From Roseiarcus sp050015575 (GTDB lineage Bacteria; Pseudomonadota; Alphaproteobacteria; Rhizobiales; Beijerinckiaceae): a stretch of 16,085 nt of DNA. Below are positions 6,072 to 12,847 of this stretch, piece by piece. Each line of letters opens with the position of its first letter. Positions within the stretch are counted from its first letter, which is position 1. The notes below the pieces were generated by a model that saw only the letters and a program-made list of their open reading frames with translations, ran no database searches and was not told the origin of the DNA. The stretch spans positions 1 to 16,085 of the forward strand of contig JBEKBD010000070.1 of NCBI GenBank assembly GCA_050015575.1, read 5' to 3'. The translations under genes were made by a program, and so were the position numbers.

Positions 6072-7541
6072 CTAGAAGCAGAGCTTGCCAGGGTTCATGA
6101 TGTTCGTCGGATCGAGGATGTGCTTGACCGTCCTCAGCAGCTCGGTCGAGGTCGCGTCCCGCTGGTACACCAATTCCGACCAGTATCCATAAGGCCGAGA
6201 GAAATATGCGCCCTGATCGACGAGCGCATTGCTTGCGTCAAGGTAGATATCCTTCACCTTGGCGACTTCCCTCGCGTCGTTCGGATCGTAGGGGATGTTG
6301 AATTCAACGTGATGCGAGACGCCCTGATGCTGCGGCTGGATGTAGATTTCGATGTCCGATAGCGGATAATCGTAACCCGCCGCGATCGATTGAACCGTGT
6401 CGACGAACGCCGGCGCCTTGTCGAGCGTGGTGAGAAAGAAGATGTCCTGAGACGCGCCTTTCTGCGCCGCCGTCCGCGGCCGTTCGCCGGCATCGCCGTC
6501 GACGAGCCTGGCGACGTCGGCGCGGCTGACGCCGGGGAACCCGCCGCACAGGGTCAGCCCGAATTGCTGAACGATGGCGCGAAATTCCTTCTCCTGGACC
6601 TTCAGCCTTTCCTCGGGGAACAGCGCGGTCCCCGCCAGACCGACCAGCGCGACCCATTCCGGCAGCGCGTCGCGCAATTTCGCGCGGGCCGCCGGCTGCG
6701 GTTCGAGCAGGGAGGCGAGCTTGGCGCGGTTGAGCAGCATGGTCTCGTCGCCCAAGCGAACCTTGGTCAACTTGTAGACCAGATCGATCAGGCCGGAGAC
6801 GTCGTCGTGCGGCACGAAGAAGTAGCTGCGCACGACAGGGACCAGCTCCAATTTGATCGAAGCCCAGACGACGATGCCCATCGATCCCTGAGCGCCGGTC
6901 ACCAGCCTCATCAGGTCCGTGGCGACCGGCCCCTTGGGCTCGATCTGCGCGAGGCCCGCCTTCCATTGATCGTCGAGGGACAGCGGCCCCGATCCCGCTT
7001 CGCCGGTAAAGGCCAATTCGCCGCTTCCCCAAACCACGCCGCACGTTCGCAGGGGCTCAGGCAACGAGAAATTGAGCCGCGGGATGGTGGTTGGTTGTCG
7101 CTCGAGAAGGCTGGCGACGACCGACTTGTTGGCGCGCGGCATCAGAGGCCGCGGAATCCTGAGCCCTTCCTTGGCCAGCGCCGGCGCCAATTCGCTGAAG
7201 GTGACGCCCGGTTCGATCACGGCGACCCGATTGCGCCGATCGATCTTCTTGATCGCCTTCATCCGACTGAGGTCGACGATGACCGCTTCGGTCGCGGTCG
7301 GCACCGTGTCGCCGTGAAAATGCGGCGCTCCGGAACTCACCGGCACCAGCGGAGTCGCCGTCTCGTTGGCCCATTTCACCAGGGCTTGGACCTCGGAGTC
7401 CTTGCCCGGCCGCACTACGAACCACGGAATCAGGGGCTCGCAAAAACTCTCGTCCTTGGAAAATTCTTCCAAGGTCCGCCGATCGTCGAGAACGTTCTTC
7501 TCGCCGACGATCGCCGCCAATTGCCGCTTCTTGGTGTTCAC
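6072..7541 (-). CDS. FAD-linked oxidase subunit, GlcD-like
   Basis: The 489-residue flavoprotein has a PCMH-type FAD domain at about 35-235 and an FAD-linked oxidase C-terminal domain. Visible motifs are PVSSGAPHFHGDT (67-79) as the pyrophosphate loop, VIEPGVTFSEL (108-118), DLMRLVTGAQGSMGIV (209-224), which matches the GlcD-type DLTKLFVGSEGTLGII, and the typical C-terminal DPTNIMNPGKL (477-487). The family oxidises 2-hydroxy acids (glycolate, D-lactate) or phenolic compounds and hands electrons to a partner. The start is GTG at 7541, with AGGAGGG 6 nt upstream. It is the first gene of the minus-strand series and faces the LysR gene across 379 bp. Two FAD subunits flanking one Fe-S subunit recall GlcD/GlcE/GlcF, although both FAD proteins here are full-length. 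No membrane segment or signal peptide is seen. Substrate unknown. Confidence 0.88.
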   Translation of the reverse strand: MNTKKRQLAAIVGEKNVLDDRRTLEEFSKDESFCEPLIPWFVVRPGKDSEVQALVKWANETATPLVPVSSGAPHFHGDTVPTATEAVIVDLSRMKAIKKIDRRNRVAVIEPGVTFSELAPALAKEGLRIPRPLMPRANKSVVASLLERQPTTIPRLNFSLPEPLRTCGVVWGSGELAFTGEAGSGPLSLDDQWKAGLAQIEPKGPVATDLMRLVTGAQGSMGIVVWASIKLELVPVVRSYFFVPHDDVSGLIDLVYKLTKVRLGDETMLLNRAKLASLLEPQPAARAKLRDALPEWVALVGLAGTALFPEERLKVQEKEFRAIVQQFGLTLCGGFPGVSRADVARLVDGDAGERPRTAAQKGASQDIFFLTTLDKAPAFVDTVQSIAAGYDYPLSDIEIYIQPQHQGVSHHVEFNIPYDPNDAREVAKVKDIYLDASNALVDQGAYFSRPYGYWSELVYQRDATSTELLRTVKHILDPTNIMNPGKLCF

Positions 7542-7757
7542 TTTTCGCCCTCCTCTTTCACGCCTTGCTTTCTTCCTCGGAGAAAAGAAACCAAAGCCGG
7601 CGACACAAGCAATAAATCAATCCGCCAAGCCTCTGGGCGAGGCGCCGCCGCGGTTGTCCAAGACCCGCGCATCGACGAAAGCCGTCGCGCCGCGCCTCCA
7701 TCGGCGGGGCGCAGGGTCCGAGCGCCCGGCCTGATGACGTTGGCACGGAATTGATCA

Positions 7758-7786
7758 TTGGAAAATTGCCTATCTTCCGGTAATGT
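7758..7786 (+). promoter_or_regulatory. Candidate sigma-70 promoter for the LysR gene
   Basis: TTGGAA (7758-7763) and TAATGT (7781-7786) are separated by exactly 17 bp, giving partial matches to the -35 and -10 elements (TTGACA/TATAAT). Transcription would start near 7793, inside the T-N11-A dyad at 7788-7802, which fits negative autoregulation by LysR proteins. The match is modest. Confidence 0.3.
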
Positions 7787-7787
7787 G

Positions 7788-7802
7788 ATCGGACTTTCCG
7801 AT
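7788..7802. promoter_or_regulatory. Candidate LysR operator: perfect T-N11-A dyad
   Basis: ATCGGA-CTT-TCCGAT is a perfect 6-bp inverted repeat with a 3-bp centre and satisfies T-N11-A (T7789, A7801), the hallmark of LysR-family recognition sites. It lies 118 bp before the LysR start, in the divergent promoter region, where such sites normally control both the regulator and its target operon. Confidence 0.55.
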
Positions 7803-7920
7803 GTTCCGTCACCCGAGGCGTCAAGCTTCACAGGCTGCGGCGGCCTCGTGAACACGGCGGCGAAGGGACCGGAATTCGGACGCCACTGCACAGCGGAGCC
7901 GGTCGCTCAGGGAGCCGAGA

Positions 7921-8835
7921 GTGTCGTTGCCCCGCATGTCGCTGCGCAAGATCGCCTGCTTCGTCGCCGCCGCCGACGCGGGAAGCGTCAGCGCCGGCGC
8001 CCGGCACCTCAGCCTCTCGCAGGCGGCGATGTCCGAGGCGCTGAATGATCTGGAAAAGGAGCTCGGGCTAGACCTTTTCATCCGCCACAAGGCGATCGGG
8101 GTAACCCTCACCTGCGCCGGTCGGCAACTTCTGGTCGAGGCCCGACGGCTGGTTCGCGAGGCCGAAGAATTTCAAGCGCTGGCCGGCGGTCCCGACGTGA
8201 ATCTGACTGGCGAGCTCGTCGTCGGCTGTTTCCCGACCATGCTGTCGTTCGTCGCGCCGCCGTTGATCGCCGGTTTTCAGGCCCTGCATCCGGAGGTGAC
8301 GTTTCGCTTCGTGGAGGACTCGCAGCTCAACCTCGAACACGCCATGCTCGCCGGAACCATCGACCTGTCCATCGTCTACGACTTCGGCCTCGGCGCCGCC
8401 CTCGAACATCGGCGTCTGTACGACGCGATCGCGTATGTCCTGCTTTCGCCCCAGCACCGCCTCGCCGACTCGACGGATCCGGTGGACCTCGCCTCGTTCG
8501 GCGACGATCCCTTCATTCAGATCGACGTCCTGCCCGGCCGCACCGATCACCTCTTCGCCGCCGTCGGGCTCACGCCGAATATCGTCCATCGGACGACCAA
8601 TTTCGAATTCGTCCGCGCTCTGGTCGCCCACAATCTCGGTTACGCGGTGCTGGTTCAGCGTCCCAAGAACGACTTCACCACCGAGGGCCTGCCATTGGTC
8701 GTCCGCCCGATCGCCAACCCGGTCCCGCGCCTGACGGTTTCCCTCGCCTGGCCCGCCAACCTGCACTTGCATCGCCGGGTGAGGGCCTTCGTCGATTTCA
8801 GCGTGGACACTTTCAAGGACGGCTACCACGCGTGA
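7921..8835 (+). CDS. LysR-type transcriptional regulator
   Basis: The 304-residue protein has an N-terminal winged helix-turn-helix at about residues 6-65: LRKIACFVAAADAGSVSAGA (8-27), then LSLSQAAMSEALNDLEKELG (30-49), FIRHKAIGVTLTCAG (53-67). A type-2 periplasmic-binding-like effector domain runs from about 95 to 295, starting with GELVVGCFPTM (97-107). The GTG start at 7921 is preferred over the in-frame ATG at 7936 because AGGGAG (7909-7914) lies 6 nt before it. The gene is divergent from the flavin/Fe-S/aldehyde dehydrogenase series, the usual arrangement for a LysR activator of a catabolic operon, so it probably senses that pathway's substrate or an intermediate. The effector cannot be read from the sequence. 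Confidence 0.93.
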   Translation: MSLPRMSLRKIACFVAAADAGSVSAGARHLSLSQAAMSEALNDLEKELGLDLFIRHKAIGVTLTCAGRQLLVEARRLVREAEEFQALAGGPDVNLTGELVVGCFPTMLSFVAPPLIAGFQALHPEVTFRFVEDSQLNLEHAMLAGTIDLSIVYDFGLGAALEHRRLYDAIAYVLLSPQHRLADSTDPVDLASFGDDPFIQIDVLPGRTDHLFAAVGLTPNIVHRTTNFEFVRALVAHNLGYAVLVQRPKNDFTTEGLPLVVRPIANPVPRLTVSLAWPANLHLHRRVRAFVDFSVDTFKDGYHA

Positions 8836-8999
8836 CGCCGACGCCGCCTGTTGCGCCGCCTTGCGAGGCTTTCCGCCGCGATCGGCTCATGGGCGCGACG
8901 GTCAGGTCGCGGCGCGCGCTAAAAGAAGTCCTCAATGGCGCAGGCGCTTCCACTCTGTCCTTTCCACTTGGCGACATCTCCGTTATGAATTTGCCGCAA

Positions 9000-9023
9000 G
9001 CCTGATTCTAAGAGAAATCAGGC
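9000..9023. repeat. Perfect 8-bp inverted repeat with 8-nt loop
   Basis: GCCTGATT (9000-9007) and AATCAGGC (9016-9023) are perfect reverse complements in a locally AT-richer stretch 164 bp after the LysR stop and 103 bp before the HD-GYP gene. No T-run follows on either strand. It could be an operator or a factor-dependent transcript end. Confidence 0.45.
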
Positions 9024-9050
9024 ATTCGACGCGTTTCGTGACGTACGGCG

Positions 9051-9070
9051 TCGACTCCGGCTCGAGTCGA
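9051..9070. repeat. Perfect 7-bp inverted repeat with 6-nt loop
   Basis: TCGACTC (9051-9057) and GAGTCGA (9064-9070) pair perfectly, 55 bp before the ATG of the HD-GYP regulator gene. With the 9000-9023 repeat it makes up most of the recognisable structure in the 290-bp gap 8836-9125, where I see no gene. A regulatory leader is possible. Confidence 0.4.
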
Positions 9071-9125
9071 GGCGTCAGCGGGTTCTGCGTAGCGGGCTAG
9101 GACGCTGCGGAAGGGTCGCCGGCTC

Positions 9126-10202
9126 ATGCTCGCGATGATCGTCGATGACAGTCGAAGCAGCCTGCTGCACTTGCAGCAGCTGGTCGAGCGCGACTCCGGC
9201 GTGCGCGCCATGGCGTTCCTCGATCCCGAAATGGCTCTCGACGCGGCGTCGACTCACCGGTTCGACATGGCGATCGTCGACCACATCATGCCGAAAGTCG
9301 ACGGAATCACCTTCATTCGCCGGATGCGGGGGACCAACGGCCACGGACAAATCCCCATGGTCATGCTGACGGCGACGAGCGACGACGCGGTTCGGCTCGC
9401 GGCGCTGGAGGCGGGCGCGACGGACTTCTTGAGCAAGTCACAGAGCCCAGTCGAACTCAAAGTCAGGCTGCGCAATCTCGTCAAACTCTCCAACGTCTTG
9501 CGCCAGCTCGACGACCACGTGGCGCAGCAAGCCCTCGAGATCGAAAAGGCGACGCGAGCCCTCCTCTCTCGCGAGGAGGAGATGGTGTTTCGTTTGTCGA
9601 AAGCCCTCGAGTACCGCGACAACGACACCAACGACCACACGTTCCGGGTGGCGAAATACAGCCGCATGATTTCGGAACGCTTGGGCCTTACGCAGCAAGA
9701 ATGCCGCAGCATCTATCTGGCGTCGCCGCTTCACGACATCGGCAAGGTGGCGATCCCCGACGGCATTCTCTTGAAGCCCGGCCTTCTCGACGACGACGAA
9801 CGGGCGATCATCAAGACTCACGCCGAAATCGGCGCCCGGATCCTGCGCGGGAGCGCGTCGGATCTCATCAGGCTGGCGGCGCAAATCGCCGAATGCCACC
9901 ACGAGCGATGGGACGGCGCGGGATACCCGAAGGGCCTCTCGGGAGAGGCCATTCCGCTGTGCGCCCGCATCGTCGCGATCGCCGACGTCTTCGACGCGCT
10001 GACAACCGAGCGGCCCTACAAGAAGGTGGTTCCGGTCGCCACGGCGCTGGCGATTCTCGAGGCCGAACGCGGTCGTCATTTTGATCCCGCGTGCCTCGAC
10101 GCGTTCCTCTCCGCCTACGCCGAGATGGAAGCGCCTCACTCGGCTGCGGGATCGAGCGAATGGTCTCCTTACGTCCAGGTGGGCGATGCCCCCGAGAGCT
10201 AA
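9126..10202 (+). CDS. RpfG-like response regulator: REC domain plus HD-GYP c-di-GMP phosphodiesterase
   Basis: The 358-residue protein has an N-terminal receiver domain (about 1-120) with acidic residues Asp7/Asp8, phosphoacceptor Asp52 in IVDHIMP (50-56), Thr82 or Thr84, and Lys104. A helical linker follows (about 120-155), then an HD-GYP domain (about 155-335) with His171, the HD pair His203-Asp204 in HDIGK, His232, HH at 258-259, DGAGYP (263-268) and DVFDALTTERPYK (287-299). All metal-binding and GYP residues are present, so it should hydrolyse cyclic di-GMP under phosphorylation control. ATG at 9126 is chosen over an in-frame ATG at 9135; GGAAGGG lies about 10 nt before it. No kinase gene is adjacent; a chemotaxis CheA could be the phosphodonor, but that is speculative. 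parA follows after 60 bp on the same strand. Confidence 0.93.
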   Translation: MLAMIVDDSRSSLLHLQQLVERDSGVRAMAFLDPEMALDAASTHRFDMAIVDHIMPKVDGITFIRRMRGTNGHGQIPMVMLTATSDDAVRLAALEAGATDFLSKSQSPVELKVRLRNLVKLSNVLRQLDDHVAQQALEIEKATRALLSREEEMVFRLSKALEYRDNDTNDHTFRVAKYSRMISERLGLTQQECRSIYLASPLHDIGKVAIPDGILLKPGLLDDDERAIIKTHAEIGARILRGSASDLIRLAAQIAECHHERWDGAGYPKGLSGEAIPLCARIVAIADVFDALTTERPYKKVVPVATALAILEAERGRHFDPACLDAFLSAYAEMEAPHSAAGSSEWSPYVQVGDAPES

Positions 10203-10262
10203 CCGGCGCCGGGGGCCGCCTCCCGATGGCCGCGCCGCGCCTCCAACGGCGACAAGCGCGAA

Positions 10263-11021
10263 ATGACCGCCCAGATCATTGCGGTCGCGAACCGCAAGGG
10301 GGGCGTCGGCAAGACGACGACCGCCGTCAACGTGGCGGCCGAATTGGCCGGCCGGGGCCATCGAGTTTTGGTCGTCGACCTCGATCCCCAGGGCCACGCC
10401 GGGCTCGGCTTGGACGCCGTCGCCTCGCGGTCGGAGGCGACGGTTCATCAGGTTTTTCGCGATGGCGCCGTCGATCTGGAGCTGGCGGTGAAAAGGACGG
10501 GCGTGACCGACGTCGATCTCCTGCCCGCCGAGCGCGATTTCGACGCGCACGGCGCCGTCAACGATCCCCGCAGGCTGGCGAGAGAGCTGGCCGTCTTCGA
10601 AGGCCGCTACGACGAGATCGTCATCGACACTTCCCCGTCGATCGACGTCGCCACCGTTTCGGCGCTGACGGCGGCGGAATACGTCTTGATTCCAACCCAG
10701 CTCCATCATCTCGCCTATGACGGCGTCGTCCGCTTCTCCGCCGTCCTCCTCAAGGTCGCCTCGATGGTCAATCGCCGGTTCACCGATTTGGCGATCGTTC
10801 CGGTTCAGGTCGACATTCGAATGCGCATGCAGTGCTTCGTGCTCGCGAAGTTGGTCAAGGAGTTCGGGCCCAAGCGCGTCTTTCGCGGCATCCGGACCGA
10901 TATCGCGCTGGCCGAAGCGTTCGGTTCGAAGATGCCGGTGCGGCTTTATCGGCCGCAATCGCGCGCGGCGACGGACTACGCTCTGCTCACCGACGATATT
11001 CTGTCGTCGTGGAGGGGCTGA
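10263..11021 (+). CDS. ParA/Soj-family ATPase, possibly positioning chemotaxis clusters
   Basis: The 252-residue MinD/ParA-type ATPase has the deviant Walker A KGGVGKTT (12-19, signature Lys12), Walker A' VDLDPQG (38-44) and a Walker B region VIDTSPSID (120-128), where the usual DTPP reads DTSP. Such ATPases dimerise on ATP, bind DNA nonspecifically and form gradients that segregate plasmids, chromosomes or protein assemblies. No parB or parS-like site is nearby. The neighbours are chemotaxis genes, and ParA homologues encoded with che genes (PpfA in Rhodobacter, ParC in Vibrio) position chemoreceptor arrays, so that role is plausible here. The ATG at 10263 has only a weak upstream ribosome-binding sequence. 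The gene ends 30 bp from the convergent MCP-like gene with no visible intrinsic terminator. Family sure, role inferred. Confidence 0.9.
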   Translation: MTAQIIAVANRKGGVGKTTTAVNVAAELAGRGHRVLVVDLDPQGHAGLGLDAVASRSEATVHQVFRDGAVDLELAVKRTGVTDVDLLPAERDFDAHGAVNDPRRLARELAVFEGRYDEIVIDTSPSIDVATVSALTAAEYVLIPTQLHHLAYDGVVRFSAVLLKVASMVNRRFTDLAIVPVQVDIRMRMQCFVLAKLVKEFGPKRVFRGIRTDIALAEAFGSKMPVRLYRPQSRAATDYALLTDDILSSWRG

Positions 11022-11051
11022 TCGCCCGAGGATCGACCGCGCGGCGGCACG

Positions 11052-12845
11052 TCAAGCCGAGGCCGCGGCGGCGATGGTCTCGGCGTCGGCGCGATCGAAC
11101 GGCGCGTTGGGCCCTGTTTCGACGAGAAACGTCGCGTGAATCTGACGCTCGCTCGCCATCGTGTAGGCGCCGCGCAGCGCGCCGTCGAGGAAATCGGCGC
11201 AAGCGGCCGACCCTTCATCGGAGTCGTGGATCGCGGCGGCGAGCGCGTCGATATCGACGACAGCGCTCCGCAGCGACGTTTCGACGTCGTGGCGATCGCC
11301 GGCCAGCCGACCGGCCGCCTCGCGCAACAAGGCGCCGACCGAGGTCGTTTCCCGCTCGAGGAGCGTCAACGCGTCGGTCATGGCCCTTCCGCTCGCCTTG
11401 AACGACTCGATCGCGCCGAGCATACGCTCGTCCAAGGCGTTCAAGTGATCCGCGCCGCGCGCTCGGCCCGCTTCGGAGAACCGCTCGACGAAGGCCGCGA
11501 CTTCGCGCAGCGCGGCCGGCAACTCCTCGATGCCCTCGACGATCTTCGCGGCGTAGCTGCGCAGCTCTTGCGCGATGACGCTCAAGCCTTTTCCTCGATC
11601 GCCGAGGCGGCTCGATTTCAGCAGCGCGTTGGTGCCGATCATCGTCACATCGACGATGATTTCGGACAGGCCCGCGGTGCGGCGTTCGAGATCGGCCATC
11701 GTGGCGCTGACGGCGGCGGCCGCGCGATCCACGATGGCGCGCGCCTGACGGCATTCGTCCATGATGGCGCGCGCGGCCTCCAGCCTGCGTTCGAGATTCT
11801 CGAGAAAGGAATCGCCGCGTCCGCCGCCCGACCCGAACAGAGCGCGATCGCGCTTCGCGAGCTCGTCCGAGCCGGCCAGCAGCCCTTGCAGCGCCGCGGC
11901 GATCGTGTCCATCTCGTCGGTGAACTCGCCGAGCGCCGCGCCGAGTTGACGCGATTGCAGGCGGCAAATCGAGGCGACCGCCGCGTTTCGCGTCTGGCGG
12001 TCGAAGGCTCCTCGCCATTCGGCCCAGACGCCGTCGGCCGCGCCGGGCTCCAGCCCCTGCGCGGCGAGACGCAGCGCTCTGCCGACGTGCTCGATGCGCT
12101 GGCAGGTGCTGTCGCCAACTTGCAGCGCCATCACGCATTGACCGATTTGCGCGCCGACGCGCTGCGATTGCGCGCCGATCTCCGACAGAGCGGCGGCGGT
12201 CTCCCGGCGCCGATCCGCCACCGCCGCGACGCTGGCGGCGATCTCGCTGGCGATCGAAAGCAAGCGCGCCCGATGGCTCTCCTGAAAGCGCTTCTGGGCC
12301 TCGCTGGAATCGCGCAGCAGATCATAGAGCTTGCCGTGCGTGAGCCGGTATTGGCCGAGCGCCTGCTGCGCGCGTTGGGCAAGCTGATGCAGCCCTTCGA
12401 CGAAGCTGTGCATGTCCTCGCCGGAGTCGCTCAGCGAAGCGGCCTCGATCTTGACGTTGAACACCAGCATGGCGATCGTGCGGCCGCTTTCCGACAGCCC
12501 GGCGATGCGTTCCGCGATCGACAGGTTCAGCCCGACGAGGTCCGCAAGCGCCCGGCTTTCCCCCGACAGCGCGTTGGCGGTCGCTTCGATCTGGCCAGCG
12601 ACTGTCTGCAGATCGAACTCGGCGCCGCGCAGCTCTTCGCTTTCGAGCGATTGCGACAGCTTCTCGAAGACTCCCGGCAGATCGCCCAGCCCGGGAAGAG
12701 CGTCTCCGAGCCGCGCCCCGACGTCGAGACACGTTCGCTCGCAGGGCGCAAACGTCCGACTTATCGCATCGGCGGTCCGCCGCAAGGCGGCCGCCGCCGG
12801 CGATCCCTGCGCCGCAGCGATCATCGTCTCCGCCGCGCCGGCCAT
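11052..12845 (-). CDS. Soluble MCP-like helical protein with two degenerate signalling segments
   Basis: The 597-residue protein has no signal peptide or membrane helix and is rich in Ala, Glu, Arg and Leu in heptad-like patterns, indicating long coiled coils. Two segments resemble the MCP signalling hairpin: TIAMLVFNVKIEAASL (123-138), compare LLALNAAIEAARA, and IVDVTMIGTNALLKSSRLGD (397-416) followed by GKGLSVIAQELRSYA (418-432). Between them, LQVGDSTCQRIEHV (241-254) contains a DxxxQ pattern as in CheZ-type CheY-P phosphatases. No HAMP or obvious methylation region was recognised. ATG at 12845 is used: it lies 2 nt past the cheB stop, with GGAG 7 nt upstream, and the open frame further upstream is only antisense-like within cheB. 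Translational coupling to cheB suggests a part of the chemotaxis machinery: an atypical cytoplasmic receptor, a scaffold or a phosphatase. Function unproven. Confidence 0.75.
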   Translation of the reverse strand: MAGAAETMIAAAQGSPAAAALRRTADAISRTFAPCERTCLDVGARLGDALPGLGDLPGVFEKLSQSLESEELRGAEFDLQTVAGQIEATANALSGESRALADLVGLNLSIAERIAGLSESGRTIAMLVFNVKIEAASLSDSGEDMHSFVEGLHQLAQRAQQALGQYRLTHGKLYDLLRDSSEAQKRFQESHRARLLSIASEIAASVAAVADRRRETAAALSEIGAQSQRVGAQIGQCVMALQVGDSTCQRIEHVGRALRLAAQGLEPGAADGVWAEWRGAFDRQTRNAAVASICRLQSRQLGAALGEFTDEMDTIAAALQGLLAGSDELAKRDRALFGSGGGRGDSFLENLERRLEAARAIMDECRQARAIVDRAAAAVSATMADLERRTAGLSEIIVDVTMIGTNALLKSSRLGDRGKGLSVIAQELRSYAAKIVEGIEELPAALREVAAFVERFSEAGRARGADHLNALDERMLGAIESFKASGRAMTDALTLLERETTSVGALLREAAGRLAGDRHDVETSLRSAVVDIDALAAAIHDSDEGSAACADFLDGALRGAYTMASERQIHATFLVETGPNAPFDRADAETIAAAASA

Positions 12846-12847
12846 CG

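Larger units (their letters stand above)
7542..7920. promoter_or_regulatory. Divergent promoter region between the FAD-oxidase series and the LysR gene
   Basis: This 379-bp gap must carry promoters for both directions. The half near the LysR gene (about 7740-7830) is more AT-rich and contains the dyad described separately. The half near the FAD-oxidase gene (7560-7740) has no clear motif and would form a long leader. No open frame here looks real. Confidence 0.7.

Noticed and set aside
6390..7754. Plus-strand open frame of 454 codons opposite the GlcD-like gene
   Set aside because: It is a shadow of the FAD-oxidase gene and continues into the promoter region without any domain.
7740..7755. 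Sigma-54-like sequence TTGGCACGGAATTGAT
   Set aside because: The -24 half matches well, but the -12 half is TTGA rather than TTGC and the spacing is one base short; sigma-54 promoters do not tolerate that.
9438..10958. Minus-strand open frame of 506 codons opposite the HD-GYP and ParA genes
   Set aside because: The plus strand carries full-length proteins with complete catalytic motifs; the minus frame has none.
11022..11051. Bidirectional terminator between parA and the MCP-like gene
   Set aside because: The 30-bp gap holds no stem-loop with T-runs on either strand.
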